64,000 nt of DNA from Reinekea forsetii (GTDB lineage Bacteria; Pseudomonadota; Gammaproteobacteria; Pseudomonadales; Natronospirillaceae). Under the pieces are notes generated by a model. That model made no database searches. It had not been told where the DNA came from and saw only the letters and a list, made by a program, of their open reading frames with translations. Position numbers and translations under genes: made by a program. Of the stretch, positions 28,660 through 37,644 are shown piece after piece (positions within the stretch are counted from its first letter, which is position 1; every line of letters begins with the position of its first letter). The stretch covers positions 248,001-312,000 of the forward strand of contig NZ_CP011797.1 in the NCBI RefSeq assembly GCF_002795845.1, in the 5' to 3' direction.

Positions 28660-29082
28660 ATCGAATACCTTCTGCGTTGAGCGATAGAGCGCATTCTAGA
28701 AGGTGTTCAATTTTAAGAGTGTGATCGGGTTCTTGTCGTTCTCTTTGTTGCAAATAGGACTTATCAAGTCAATTTAATGACGGTATTGGGCTATTTAAAA
28801 GATACTTTTCCGGCGCTTCCGGAAAAAGTATTATTAAAACGGCATTAAGCGAACTGGTTAACAGACTTTTGACGCGATATGGCTGATATTTTGTATGATT
28901 TTTGGCACTAAGTAATTTTTGTGCTCAGAACAACCAGATTCGCGCTAAGGATAGTCCCCCTAGGAGGGGCTCTGGATTAAATTGTCATATAAATATTGAC
29001 AACCAGTCGCTTGCGCTGAGCGCCCACATGCATAGAATGAGCGCCACTTTATAGTTTTTGATGCCCAGAAGAGGAAAATGAA
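28660..29082. other. Intergenic region between lipoprotein gene and glmU with an inverted repeat
   Basis: This 423-base gap separates divergent genes and is AT-rich. It contains an inverted repeat at 28802-28831 (12-13 base arms, one bulged base, five-base loop cgctt) that would form a strong hairpin. A TTGGCAC run near 28903 resembles half of a sigma-54 promoter but lacks the second half. A possible glmU promoter is listed separately. No small gene is convincing. Confidence 0.6.
29011..29038 (+). promoter_or_regulatory. Candidate sigma-70 promoter of glmU
   Basis: TTGCGC (29011-29016) and TAGAAT (29033-29038) are separated by 16 bases and end 44 bases before the glmU ATG. Both boxes match the consensus at four or five of six positions. 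A perfect TTGACA just upstream (28995-29000 region) lacks a properly spaced -10 box. Tentative. Confidence 0.3.
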
Positions 29083-30441
29083 ATGGATGTCAGTGTCGTT
29101 GTGTTAGCTGCCGGTCAAGGCTCTCGGATGAAATCTAGCCAGCCTAAGGTGTTGCATTGCCTAGCCGGCCAACCTTTGGCCGCCCATGTTGTAAAGGTGG
29201 CACGTCAATTTACTTCTGACATCAGCTTGGTAATTGGTCATGGCGCCGACCAGGTGCGCCAGTTCTTCGCCGAGCAACCGCTTAAGTTTTGCGTACAGAG
29301 TGAGCAGTTGGGTACCGGCCACGCCGTCAGTCAGGCACTGCCTCTGTTACCCAAAGAGGGCGCCGTGCTGATCCTCTATGGGGATGTGCCCTTAACCCGT
29401 GCCGAGACTCTGCAGCGATTAATCGAGCAGGTTTCAGATACCAGCATGGGCCTGCTGACCGTTAAGCTTGATGATCCGAGCGGGTATGGGCGCATCGTGC
29501 GCGACGCCGCCGGCCGGGTAACGTCGATTGTTGAACATAAGGACGCCTCCACCGAGCAGTTGACGATCAATGAAATTAACAGCGGTATTATTGCCGTACC
29601 AGCCTGGGCACTGCATGAGTGGCTACCGACCCTGTCGAATCAGAATGCCCAAGGTGAATACTATCTAACCGACCTGATTGAAATTGCCGTCAGCAAGGGT
29701 GTGGCGGTCAATACGGTTCACCCAACCGATGCAGAAGAAACGCTCGGCGTGAACAATCGGGTGCAATTGGCGCAGCTGGAACGCTGGCATCAACAGCAGA
29801 TTGCCACCGAGCTAATGACCCAGGGTGTGACCCTGATGGATCCGAGCCGGATTGATGTGCGCGGTACCCTGAGCGCGGGCCAAGACTGCCTGATCGATGT
29901 GAACTGCGTCTTCGAAGGCACGGTGACCTTGGCGGACAATGTCTCCATCGGCCCCAACTGTGTGCTGCGCAATGCCACCATCGGGGCTGGCAGCGTGATC
30001 GAGGCGAATACCTTGATCGATGGCGCCAGCGTGGGGGCCTCGGCCCAGGTCGGTCCCTTTGCTCGCCTGCGACCCGGCACCCAATTGGCCGATAACACCA
30101 AGGTCGGTAACTTTGTTGAAACCAAGAAAGCGATTATCGGCGTTGGCAGCAAGGTCAATCATCTGAGCTATATAGGCGATACGGTGATCGGCAGCGGTTC
30201 GAATATCGGCGCCGGCACGATCAGCTGTAATTACGATGGGGTGAACAAATACGCCACCACGATTGGCAACAATGCCTTCGTCGGTTCCAATTCCACGCTG
30301 GTGGCGCCGGTCACCATTAGTGACGGTGCGTTCGTCGGCGCCGGGTCGGTGATTACCAAAACGGCCCCAGCCGACCAGTTGACAATAGGTCGGGCGCGCC
30401 AGATCACGGTCGCCAAATGGCAGAAGCCGGTTAAAAAATAA
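29083..30441 (+). CDS. glmU: Bifunctional UDP-N-acetylglucosamine pyrophosphorylase / glucosamine-1-phosphate acetyltransferase
   Basis: 452 residues, the usual length. The N-terminal uridyltransferase domain opens with VVVLAAGQGSRMKSSQPKVLH (nucleotide-binding GxGxRxxxxxPK) and includes QLGTGHAV and YGDVPL. The C-terminal half is a left-handed beta-helix of hexapeptide repeats (VSIGPNCVLRNATIGAGSVIE and on), with catalytic segment LSYIGDTVIGSGSNIGAGTI. It makes GlcNAc-1-P from GlcN-1-P and acetyl-CoA, then UDP-GlcNAc, in the cytoplasm. Ribosome binding site GAGGA upstream. Followed by glmS after 150 bases, so the two steps of UDP-GlcNAc supply are clustered. Confidence 0.97.
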   Translation: MDVSVVVLAAGQGSRMKSSQPKVLHCLAGQPLAAHVVKVARQFTSDISLVIGHGADQVRQFFAEQPLKFCVQSEQLGTGHAVSQALPLLPKEGAVLILYGDVPLTRAETLQRLIEQVSDTSMGLLTVKLDDPSGYGRIVRDAAGRVTSIVEHKDASTEQLTINEINSGIIAVPAWALHEWLPTLSNQNAQGEYYLTDLIEIAVSKGVAVNTVHPTDAEETLGVNNRVQLAQLERWHQQQIATELMTQGVTLMDPSRIDVRGTLSAGQDCLIDVNCVFEGTVTLADNVSIGPNCVLRNATIGAGSVIEANTLIDGASVGASAQVGPFARLRPGTQLADNTKVGNFVETKKAIIGVGSKVNHLSYIGDTVIGSGSNIGAGTISCNYDGVNKYATTIGNNAFVGSNSTLVAPVTISDGAFVGAGSVITKTAPADQLTIGRARQITVAKWQKPVKK

Positions 30442-30489
30442 CGCTCGGCCGACTAGGGGCCGAACAGGAACAGTAACCTTTTATACGGT

Positions 30490-30552
30490 ATGGCACACGC
30501 AGGCAGCGCATCTGCTTAACAGGAGATGCATTTGGCTTGCTTTATGTGCCAT
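30490..30552. promoter_or_regulatory. Nested inverted repeats in the glmU-glmS gap
   Basis: ATGGCACA at 30490-30497 is repeated inverted as TGTGCCAT at 30545-30552, and inside it GCATCT (30508-30513) pairs with AGATGC (30524-30529). The nested symmetry, 40 bases before glmS, could be an operator or an mRNA structure controlling glmS. E. coli glmS is controlled by small RNAs and NagC, but no homologous element is proven here. Confidence 0.4.
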
Positions 30553-30591
30553 GCGTTAAATTATTAAACAAAATGTAACAGGAAAAAATTT

Positions 30592-32421
30592 ATGTGTGGA
30601 ATCGTTGGTGCAGTTGCACAGCGGGATGTCGCTGATATCTTGGTCGAAGGGTTACGTCGTTTGGAATACCGCGGCTATGATTCCGCCGGGGTTGCCATTA
30701 TCGATGGCGAGCGCTTGAATCGTGTGCGCCGAGTAGGCAAGGTCAATGAGTTGTCGACGGCCTTGAACGCTGAGCCCCTAGCCGGTGGCACCGGCATTGC
30801 CCATACCCGTTGGGCCACGCACGGTGTGCCCAATGAGCAAAATGCCCACCCCCATATGTCCGGTGAACATATTGCCGTGGTCCATAATGGCATTATTGAA
30901 AATCATGCCAAGCTGCGTGCGCGTCTGCAAGGCGAAGGCTTTGTTTTCACCTCCGATACCGATACCGAAGTGATCGGGCACCTGATTGAGTTGGAACTGC
31001 GCACGTCCGACTCGTTGCTCGAAGCGGTGCAAAAAACCCGCAAGCAACTCGAAGGTGCCTACGGTGCGGTGGTCATCGATCGTCGCGATCCAAGCCGGTT
31101 GGTGGTTGCTCGTTCTGGCTCACCCTTGGTGATCGGCCTAGGTCTGGGCGAAAACTTTATCGCCTCGGACCAGCTTGCCTTGTTACCGGTGACACAAAAC
31201 TTTATCTATTTGGAAGAGGGCGATGTTGCCGAAGTGACCCGCCGTTCGGTGCAGATCTTTGACCTCAACGACCAGAGCGTCGAGCGCGAAGCCATGGTCA
31301 GCGACCTGACCCATGAAGCAGGCGATAAAGGCCAGTACAAGCACTTTATGATGAAGGAAATACACGAGCAACCGACGGCGATACTGAGCACGTTGGAAGG
31401 TCGTATTACCGAGACCCATGTGGTCACCGAAGCCTTCGGCGTCGGCGCCAATGAATTGTTGGCGGGCATCGAAAACGTCCAGATCGTGGCCTGCGGTACC
31501 TCTTACAATTCGGGTATGGTCGCGCGCTATTGGTTCGAAGAGATAGCCGGCGTCTCATGCCAGGTTGAGATTGCCTCGGAATTTCGCTATCGCACCTCGG
31601 TGGTGCCGAAGAATTCACTCTTTATTACCCTGTCCCAATCGGGTGAAACCGCCGATACCTTGGCCGCCTTAATGCAGGCCAAAACGCAGGGTTACAAAGC
31701 CACGTTGAGCATCTGTAATGTGCCCGGCTCAAGTCTGGTGCGCGAATCCGACCTGGCCTTTATGATGCGTGCTGGCGCCGAAATTGGCGTCGCCTCGACC
31801 AAGGCCTTTACCGTCCAGCTGGTCGGTCTAATGTTGCTGGTATTGAGTGTCGCCAAACACCGCGGCATGGAGCAGCAGCGTATTACCGAGATTGTCACCG
31901 GCCTGCGCGCCTTACCCGCTCAGATCCAGCAGATGTTGTCGCTGAAAAGCACCATCGCGGCATTAGCCGAAGACTTTGCCGACAAGCACAATGCTCTGTT
32001 TCTGGGCCGGGGAACCCAGTACCCGATCGCCATGGAAGGCGCGCTAAAGCTCAAAGAGATCAGCTATATTCACGCCGAAGCCTATGCTGCCGGTGAACTC
32101 AAGCACGGCCCGCTGGCATTAATCGATGCCGATATGCCGGTGGTTGTGGTCGCGCCCAATAACGAGCTGTTAGAGAAGCTGCGCAGCAATATGGAAGAAG
32201 TTCGCGCGCGCGGCGGCCAACTCTATGTCTTCGCCGACAAATTGGCCCATTTCGAAGCTGGAGAGGGGTTGAAGTTGATCGAGCTGGAGCATATCGATGA
32301 CGTTCTGGCGCCGATCCTCTACACCGTGCCGTTGCAATTGCTCAGTTACTATGTGGCCCTGATCAAAGGTACGGATATCGATCAGCCGCGTAATTTGGCG
32401 AAGTCGGTTACGGTAGAGTAA
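30592..32421 (+). CDS. glmS: Glutamine-fructose-6-phosphate aminotransferase (isomerizing)
   Basis: 609 residues, standard length. The protein starts MCGIVGAV, placing the catalytic Cys at the mature N-terminus of the class II glutaminase domain; [11 protein letters not shown] and HTRWATHG are glutamine-site segments. Two SIS sugar-isomerase domains follow ([56 protein letters not shown]). It converts fructose-6-P and glutamine to glucosamine-6-P. The last codons ([13 protein letters not shown]) are the conserved segment recognised by Tn7-type elements. A degenerate second copy of codons ~478-609 lies 20 kb away at 52951-53335. Confidence 0.97.
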   Translation: MCGIVGAVAQRDVADILVEGLRRLEYRGYDSAGVAIIDGERLNRVRRVGKVNELSTALNAEPLAGGTGIAHTRWATHGVPNEQNAHPHMSGEHIAVVHNGIIENHAKLRARLQGEGFVFTSDTDTEVIGHLIELELRTSDSLLEAVQKTRKQLEGAYGAVVIDRRDPSRLVVARSGSPLVIGLGLGENFIASDQLALLPVTQNFIYLEEGDVAEVTRRSVQIFDLNDQSVEREAMVSDLTHEAGDKGQYKHFMMKEIHEQPTAILSTLEGRITETHVVTEAFGVGANELLAGIENVQIVACGTSYNSGMVARYWFEEIAGVSCQVEIASEFRYRTSVVPKNSLFITLSQSGETADTLAALMQAKTQGYKATLSICNVPGSSLVRESDLAFMMRAGAEIGVASTKAFTVQLVGLMLLVLSVAKHRGMEQQRITEIVTGLRALPAQIQQMLSLKSTIAALAEDFADKHNALFLGRGTQYPIAMEGALKLKEISYIHAEAYAAGELKHGPLALIDADMPVVVVAPNNELLEKLRSNMEEVRARGGQLYVFADKLAHFEAGEGLKLIELEHIDDVLAPILYTVPLQLLSYYVALIKGTDIDQPRNLAKSVTVE

Positions 32422-32836
32422 ACAAGTGCCCTCTGGGTCTAGCCTGACGTGGTCATTATTACTTGACTACGTCAGGCTAGACCGCAACTCGCAGGTTGCC
32501 AAAAGCAAAATAGTTGGCAAGAAGCCAGATTCAAGTATCAAACCAGGCCACTTAAAATAACCGATCACTTTGCTCATCAGCTCGAAAACAAAATCCAATC
32601 CAATCCCTAAGTATGCACAATAATCGATTCGACAGCAGTGACACGAACTGAGGTAGGTAGGATTATAGATGTTGGGGCATTATGACTATGTTCGGCAGTA
32701 TTCCAAATTATTTTGGTCATGTGTCAAAATAGCCCGATATGAGTCATTTTAGCGCCTGACTAGCCGCCGTTGTTCTCTGAGTGAACTTGGCTGTGAATAG
32801 AGGTTACTGTCAATAAAAGTAAGACCACCTGTGCCA
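32422..32836. other. Left island-border intergenic region
   Basis: The 415 bases between glmS and the GntR gene hold a 15-bp perfect inverted repeat (listed separately) and otherwise AT-rich sequence without a convincing gene. A small frame on the minus strand (32749-32955) overlaps the GntR gene and has no family resemblance. No integrase, att-type direct repeat or Tn7-like end is recognisable by eye. Confidence 0.6.
32436..32483. repeat. Perfect 15-bp inverted repeat downstream of glmS
   Basis: GGTCTAGCCTGACGT at 32436-32450 and its exact reverse complement at 32469-32483 are separated by 18 bases, starting 15 bases after the glmS stop. It may act as the glmS terminator hairpin, but no T-run follows the right arm. 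Its position is close to where Tn7-type elements insert after glmS, so it could also be a scar of a mobile element. Confidence 0.8.
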
Positions 32837-33514
32837 TTATGCAAATGGGTTGGTTTTATTTTGGTAAATTTGAGAAAGTGATATGCGGTTCGAAAGTTCT
32901 TTGCTTTTTTTAATGTGGTTAACCATTTCATCAATGGCTTTGTCAGTTTCATCATCTAATATGTATTTACATATGTTGAAATGCTCACGATAGGTGTCGT
33001 CGACACTTTTTTGATCTGGCCATCCTTGGTAGCGTACGACTCGAATTCGATCATTAATATCCCGTAAGTAGTCTGGCAACACTTTATTACCTGTGATATC
33101 GGCCAAGTTGATATGAAAGATTTCTTCTGCTTCTTTAAGTTGGGTCGACGTTTGGCTGCCGTAAAAATATTCATCAGGTTGCCACTGTTCTAAAAGAGTT
33201 CTAATTGCTCCCTTATGGACTAAGTTGCCAGCAAGACGAACGGCAAATATCTCTAATTCAAGCCGAATGTCGTAATAGTCACTGATCCTTTCTAAATCGA
33301 TATTCCGGACGAAACAGCCTTGCTTAGCGCGGACAAAAACGTGGCCTTCGGTTTCCAATCGTTGAAGTGCAGCGCGAATAGGTGTGCGGCTGGTAGTAAA
33401 ATAATCAGCTAATTGACTTTCGGTTAAACGATAGCCAGGCGGTATATCAAAATTGGTAATCATGGTGAGTAACTTCTGATAAATCGTAATTACGGTAGTT
33501 TTCTTTGTAGTCAT
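32837..33514 (-). CDS. GntR-family transcriptional regulator (FCD/FadR subfamily)
   Basis: 225 residues. The N-terminal winged helix is clear: PPGYRLTESQLADYFTTSRTPIRAALQRLETEGHVFVRAKQGCFV. The C-terminal FCD-type all-helical ligand domain starts near YYDIRLELEIFAVRLAG, with candidate metal-binding residues in later helices (HINLADITGNK, YREHFNICKYI). ATG 33514 has AAGAAGG six bases upstream, better than an upstream GTG at 33532. It is divergent from the BMP-transporter/biuret hydrolase operon and a palindrome suited to a GntR protein lies between them, so it probably represses that operon until a ureide or its product binds (inference). Confidence 0.88.
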   Translation of the reverse strand: MTTKKTTVITIYQKLLTMITNFDIPPGYRLTESQLADYFTTSRTPIRAALQRLETEGHVFVRAKQGCFVRNIDLERISDYYDIRLELEIFAVRLAGNLVHKGAIRTLLEQWQPDEYFYGSQTSTQLKEAEEIFHINLADITGNKVLPDYLRDINDRIRVVRYQGWPDQKSVDDTYREHFNICKYILDDETDKAIDEMVNHIKKSKELSNRISLSQIYQNKTNPFA

Positions 33515-33544
33515 AGAGCCCTTCTTAAGCACTTAGATAGTGCA

Positions 33545-33573
33545 TTGACAGTCTTACTTGTGCACTGAATTAT
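33545..33573 (+). promoter_or_regulatory. Candidate promoter of the BMP/biuret operon
   Basis: A perfect TTGACA (33545-33550) is followed after 17 bases by AATTAT (33568-33573), a 4/6 match to the -10 box. The palindromic operator lies about 40 bases downstream, where a bound repressor could block elongation. Weak assignment because the -10 box is poor. Confidence 0.3.
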
Positions 33574-33613
33574 GGCACGCGACTGTACTATTCAATCTAA
33601 ACCAAATTCTAGC

Positions 33614-33632
33614 ATACAACGTTGTATACAAC
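33614..33632. promoter_or_regulatory. Candidate GntR operator, overlapping palindromes
   Basis: ATACAACGTTGTAT (33614-33627) and GTTGTATACAAC (33621-33632) are both perfect palindromes sharing the middle arm, so three alternating half-sites TACAAC/GTTGTA lie in 19 bases. FCD-subfamily GntR proteins commonly bind TTGTATACAA-like sites, and this one lies between the divergent GntR gene and its presumed target operon. Confidence 0.65.
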
Positions 33633-33764
33633 AGAGGTAAAATAATTAACCATATTAATCAATGGGTTATATTAATATCTGGCTTCAATTCTCTCGTCAT
33701 AAAGCTAATTGGCACAGGATGTGCCATTAACTAATTAGAACCTAACAATGACGGGAGTCACACA

Positions 33765-34895
33765 ATGATAGACACAAAACAGAAAGCTGGCGTTAACGTA
33801 AGCCGACGGACACTTATTAAAGGCGCAGGGGCGGGTGCCGTTGTCGCTGCATCAAGTTTGAGTCCAGTGGCATTTAGTGAAGAAAAAACCGTTAACATGG
33901 GTTTTATTTATGTCGGGCCAAAAGACGATTACGGTTACAACCAAGCCCATTATGAAGGTAAGTCGGGTGTGGCTGAATTAAGCTGGGTTAAGGCCTTTGA
34001 TGAAGAACAAGTTGCAGAAACTATTGAAGTCCAAAAATCTATGGAAAGTATGATTCAATTGGATGGTGCTCAAATATTGTTCCCAACTTCATTTGGATAT
34101 TTTGATCCTCACATCCTAAAAATTGCCCCGAAATATCCAGATGTAATGTTCCTGCATTGCGGCGGTTTATATGATGATAGCAAGCATCCTGAAAATGTAG
34201 GCAGTTACTTTGGTTACATCGACGAGGCGGTCTATTTGTCAGGTATAGTTGCCGGTCATATGAGTAAAACAGGTAAACTTGGCTTTGTTGCTGCGATTCC
34301 TATCCCGCAGGTTTTGCGAAACATTAATGCTTTTACCCTAGGCGCTCAAAGTGTAAATCCAGCTATAACCACCAATGTTGTATTTACCGGTGGTTGGGCC
34401 AACCCAGTGAAAGAAGCAGAAGCTGCAACAAGTATGATCGATCAGGGTATTGATGTACTAACTTGTCATGTGGATAGCCCGAAAGTCGTTGTCGAAACGG
34501 CCGAAAAACGCGGAGTATATTCGTGTGGCTATCATACGAATAACCTTGCATTGGCGCCTAAAGGCTTTTTAACAGGTGCCGAGTGGAACTGGAGCAGCGT
34601 TTATGCTATGTACGCTGAAAAAATCATTAAGGGTGAGAAAATACCTAACCTGGTTCGGGGTGGTTTAAAAGAGGGTATTGTTAAATCGTCCTCATATGGA
34701 CCTTCAGTAACGGCGGCCGCAAAGGCTGATGCAGAAGCTGCAAAAGCGCAACTGGTCGCAGGTGGCTTCTCTATCTTCAAAGGACCAATAAAAGATAATA
34801 AGGGAAATGAGGTAATTCCAGCTGGAAAAGCCTATCAACAAACCGACATTACCTTGGAAAGTATGGATTGGATGGTTGCGGGTGTTATTGGCTAA
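33765..34895 (+). CDS. BMP-family ABC transporter substrate-binding protein with Tat signal
   Basis: 376 residues. The N-terminus has a twin-arginine motif SRRTLIKG (Arg14-Arg15) followed by a hydrophobic Ala-rich stretch, so export by Tat in folded form is predicted. The mature part is a BMP/PnrA-type periplasmic binding protein: VNMGFIYVGPKDDYGYNQAHYEG at its start, later FLHCGGLYDD and DVLTCHVDSPK. The BMP family classically binds nucleosides and purines; in this operon with two ureide-type hydrolases it may bind biuret, triuret or a related small amide compound (inference). Ribosome binding site GGGAG upstream. First gene of the operon. Confidence 0.9.
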   Translation: MIDTKQKAGVNVSRRTLIKGAGAGAVVAASSLSPVAFSEEKTVNMGFIYVGPKDDYGYNQAHYEGKSGVAELSWVKAFDEEQVAETIEVQKSMESMIQLDGAQILFPTSFGYFDPHILKIAPKYPDVMFLHCGGLYDDSKHPENVGSYFGYIDEAVYLSGIVAGHMSKTGKLGFVAAIPIPQVLRNINAFTLGAQSVNPAITTNVVFTGGWANPVKEAEAATSMIDQGIDVLTCHVDSPKVVVETAEKRGVYSCGYHTNNLALAPKGFLTGAEWNWSSVYAMYAEKIIKGEKIPNLVRGGLKEGIVKSSSYGPSVTAAAKADAEAAKAQLVAGGFSIFKGPIKDNKGNEVIPAGKAYQQTDITLESMDWMVAGVIG

Positions 34896-34911
34896 CGCAG
34901 CCATAATTCCA

Positions 34912-34947
34912 AAATGACGAGCCCGATACATTCGGCGTTCGTCATTT
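34912..34947 (+). promoter_or_regulatory. Stem-loop between binding-protein and permease genes
   Basis: AAATGACGA (34912-34920) pairs with TCGTCATTT (34939-34947), and further pairing is possible in the loop. It sits right after the binding-protein stop and is not followed by a T-run. Such hairpins often protect the 5' message so that the binding protein is made in excess over membrane components. Confidence 0.5.
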
Positions 34948-34972
34948 CCAGTCGCCTATCGAGACACTCTCA

Positions 34973-36022
34973 ATGCAAAAAACTCTAGAACCAATAATCG
35001 TTACAGCAGTCGCTTTGTTGTTTTCAGTGTTGCTTATCGCATTATTTATAACCAGCACCGGTAACGATCCTATTGCTGTTTTTAAAACCATTTACAAAGG
35101 TTCATTTGGTAGTTGGTTTTCTGTTCAAAATACACTGGTTCGTGCGGCCCCATTATTGTTAACGGCACTCTGTACCGCGATTCCGGCAAGGGCGGGCTTG
35201 GTGATCATTGGTGGTGAAGGAGCGATGGTCATTGGTGGGTTATTTTCAGCAATTACCGGAATTTCGTTATCTGGAAATTCACCCATATTCATCTTGACGG
35301 CAATGATGCTTAGCGGTGCAATGAGTGGTGGGCTGTGGATCGCCCTTGCCGGTTTCCTGAATTATTACCGCGGTGTTAATGAGACTATTTCATCCCTACT
35401 GCTAAATTATATTGCTATTGCGATACTAAATTTTTTAGTTTTTGGAATGCTGAAAGATCCAGAAACTCTAAATAAACCAAGTAGCTTTCACATTGGTGAA
35501 GCCAATATGCTGGGTGTGATTGGTGAAAGCTCTATCCACTGGGGTATCGTGTTTGGTATTTTATTGTGTCTACTACTTTGGTTTGTGTCACTTCGTACGA
35601 CCTTTGGTTTCTCTGTGTCTATTGTCGGCGGTAACCCAAGAGCAGCCAAATTAGCCGGTATATCGGTTGGCAAAATGATCGTGATTAGTTGTTTTATTGG
35701 CGGCGCTTGTGCCGGTCTGGCCGGGGTTATTGAAGTGGCTGCCGTGCATGGTCGAGCCAATGGTTCACTTAACTCCGGTTACGGCTATGCCGGTATTTTA
35801 GTAGCCTTTCTAGCGAGACATAACCCATTAGCAATTATCCCATTTGCTGTTTTGATGGGCGGCATACAAGCCGCGGGTGGTCTGCTGCAGCGCCGACATG
35901 GCTTACCTGATGCGTCAGTTGAGGTTATCCAGGGCATGATGTTCGTGGTGATACTTGGCAGTGAAGCACTCTATGGTCGAATGCCTTTCTTTAAAAATAA
36001 ATCAATAGGGGTTTCTGTATGA
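34973..36022 (+). CDS. ABC transporter permease (BMP-type, YufP/RbsC-like)
   Basis: 349 residues with about nine transmembrane helices. Signatures of the nucleoside/sugar-type permease family include IPARAGLVIIGGEGAMVIGG, LAGFLNYYRGVNETISSLLLNYIA and the coupling segment GGNPRAAKLAGISVGKMI, which contacts the ATPase. Pairs with the next gene to form a heterodimeric channel. ATGA overlap with the next gene shows coupled translation. Substrate follows the Tat-exported BMP binding protein. Confidence 0.9.
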   Translation: MQKTLEPIIVTAVALLFSVLLIALFITSTGNDPIAVFKTIYKGSFGSWFSVQNTLVRAAPLLLTALCTAIPARAGLVIIGGEGAMVIGGLFSAITGISLSGNSPIFILTAMMLSGAMSGGLWIALAGFLNYYRGVNETISSLLLNYIAIAILNFLVFGMLKDPETLNKPSSFHIGEANMLGVIGESSIHWGIVFGILLCLLLWFVSLRTTFGFSVSIVGGNPRAAKLAGISVGKMIVISCFIGGACAGLAGVIEVAAVHGRANGSLNSGYGYAGILVAFLARHNPLAIIPFAVLMGGIQAAGGLLQRRHGLPDASVEVIQGMMFVVILGSEALYGRMPFFKNKSIGVSV

Positions 36023-36936
36023 CAACCGATATTGGCCTATGGGGAGTTCTGATAGCAGTGCTCGGTGGGGCGGTACGAGTCGGTACACCGTTCTTATTTG
36101 TGAGTTTAGGTGAATGTTTAACTGAACGCAGCGGGCGCATTAATTTAGGTCTAGAAGGTAATTTGGTTATGGGAGCGATGGTTGCCTATGCCGTTTCCTA
36201 TTACAGTGAATCGCCATTTTTAGGTGTAATTGCCGCGGCAGGAAGCGGGGTCGTGCTTGGTTTTTTGCATGCTTTTTTATGTCAAAACAAAAGGGTAAGT
36301 CATATTGCAGTTGGTATAGCACTGATGATTTTTGCTACAGGTTTGGCATTTTTTTTTGGCAAAGCATTTATTCAACCGACAGCACCTCGTTTGCCAGCAG
36401 TGTCCCTAGGTTTGTGGAGTGATTCTCCAATCATTCAAGCCGCTATGGAAATCAATGTACTTTTTTTTATAGGTATGGCCATAGTACCTGTTTTGTATTT
36501 TGTATTGAAAAATACCCGCTGGGGATTAATGGTTCGAGTCGCTGGTGAAAGTGACAGTGCGGCACGAGCGTTAGGCTTCGACAGTCGTAAAATTCGTTGG
36601 GCAAGTACGATGATTGGGGGCGCGATGGCCAGCATCGGAGGCGCGTATTTATCGTTATATTACCCTGGCAGTTGGAACGAAGGTCTTTCTAGTGGACAAG
36701 GGTTAATGGCTGTCGCTTTGGTTATTTTCGCCCGTTGGAACCCGATCTATTGTTTTTTCGCGAGTTTACTCTTTGGTGCGGCTGCGGCACTCGGCCCGTC
36801 ACTTCAGGCCGTTGGAATTACCTGGGGCTATTACCTATTTAACGCGGCACCATATTTTTTAACGTTAATAATATTAGTGCTATCTTCATCGGCTGACAAA
36901 ACCCTTGAGGGCATGCCGGGTGAATTCACTCGCTAA
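36019..36936 (+). CDS. ABC transporter permease (BMP-type, YufQ-like)
   Basis: 305 residues with about eight transmembrane helices. LFVSLGECLTERSGRINLGLEGNLVMGA is the characteristic N-terminal motif of the second permease in BMP-type systems (E-R-x-G-x-x-N-L-x-x-E-G), and GESDSAARALGFDSRKIRWAS is the coupling helix. It starts within the stop codon of the previous gene. The downstream hydrolase gene begins 9 bases after its stop, so transporter and enzyme are co-expressed. Confidence 0.9.
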   Translation: MTTDIGLWGVLIAVLGGAVRVGTPFLFVSLGECLTERSGRINLGLEGNLVMGAMVAYAVSYYSESPFLGVIAAAGSGVVLGFLHAFLCQNKRVSHIAVGIALMIFATGLAFFFGKAFIQPTAPRLPAVSLGLWSDSPIIQAAMEINVLFFIGMAIVPVLYFVLKNTRWGLMVRVAGESDSAARALGFDSRKIRWASTMIGGAMASIGGAYLSLYYPGSWNEGLSSGQGLMAVALVIFARWNPIYCFFASLLFGAAAALGPSLQAVGITWGYYLFNAAPYFLTLIILVLSSSADKTLEGMPGEFTR

Positions 36937-36945
36937 GGATTGATT

Positions 36946-37635
36946 ATGAGCACAACTGTTAATTCACAACCCTATCTTTGGCCTTTCGATGGTCAGCTAA
37001 ATACGCAAAATACCGCGTTAGTTATAATAGATATGCAAACTGATTTCTGCGGTAAAGGTGGGTATGTTGATGCAATGGGTTACGACTTAAGTTTAACTCA
37101 GGCGCCAATTAAGCCTATTAGAAAACTATTGGAAAAAGCGCGCTCAATGCGGATGCCAATTATTCATACTCGAGAAGGTCATCGCGCCGATCTTTCCGAT
37201 CTGCCCAAAAACAAGCGCTGGCGGAGTCAGCAAATTGGAGCAGGCATTGGCGACGCAGGTCCCATGGGGCGAATATTGGTTCGTGGCCAACCAGGGTGGG
37301 ATATTATCGAACAACTCTACCCAATGAAGGGTGAGATCATAATTGATAAACCAGGAAAAGGGTCATTTTATGCAACTGACCTGGACATGATCTTACGCCA
37401 ACAGGGCATCCGAAATCTAATTCTCACCGGAATCACTACAGACGTATGCGTCAGCACAACTATGCGCGAAGCTAACGACCGCGGTTATGAATGTGTTGTG
37501 GTGAGCGATTGCTGTGGTGCAACGGATAACGCTAATCATCTAGCCGCATTGCACATGGTGACCATGCAAGGTGGCGTGTTTGGGGCAGTTGCTGATTCGA
37601 AATCAGTCTTAACTACACTGGATCAAATCACCTAG
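36946..37635 (+). CDS. biuH: Biuret amidohydrolase-like cysteine hydrolase (isochorismatase fold)
   Basis: 229 residues. The catalytic triad of isochorismatase-like hydrolases is present: Asp29 in IIDMQTDF, Lys135 in DKPGKGSF and Cys168 in TGITTDVCVSTT. Several stretches agree with what I recall of rhizobial biuret hydrolase BiuH: FCGKGGYVDAMGYDLSL, HTREGHRADLSDLPKNKRWR, QIGAGIGD and MREANDRGYEC. BiuH splits biuret to allophanate and ammonia; allophanate is the substrate of the AtzF-like enzyme at 47290-49086. ATG 36946 with AAGGA upstream is preferred over TTG 36940. Sandwiched between transporter permease and ATPase genes. Other ureide amidases (for example ureidoacrylate hydrolase) are less likely. 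Confidence 0.82.
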   Translation: MSTTVNSQPYLWPFDGQLNTQNTALVIIDMQTDFCGKGGYVDAMGYDLSLTQAPIKPIRKLLEKARSMRMPIIHTREGHRADLSDLPKNKRWRSQQIGAGIGDAGPMGRILVRGQPGWDIIEQLYPMKGEIIIDKPGKGSFYATDLDMILRQQGIRNLILTGITTDVCVSTTMREANDRGYECVVVSDCCGATDNANHLAALHMVTMQGGVFGAVADSKSVLTTLDQIT

Positions 37636-37644
37636 GCCAAGACC

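Noticed and set aside
28890-28930. Sigma-54 promoter at the TTGGCAC run
   Set aside because: The second element TTGC is not found at the required distance; the position holds AATT.
32422-32836. Complete Tn7-like element at the glmS end
   Set aside because: No tnsABCD genes or Tn7-type terminal repeats are visible, and Tn7 insertion would not duplicate the glmS coding end.
33533-33764. Guanidine or other riboswitch before the BMP operon
   Set aside because: No conserved riboswitch core could be recognised; the visible signal is the palindromic operator.
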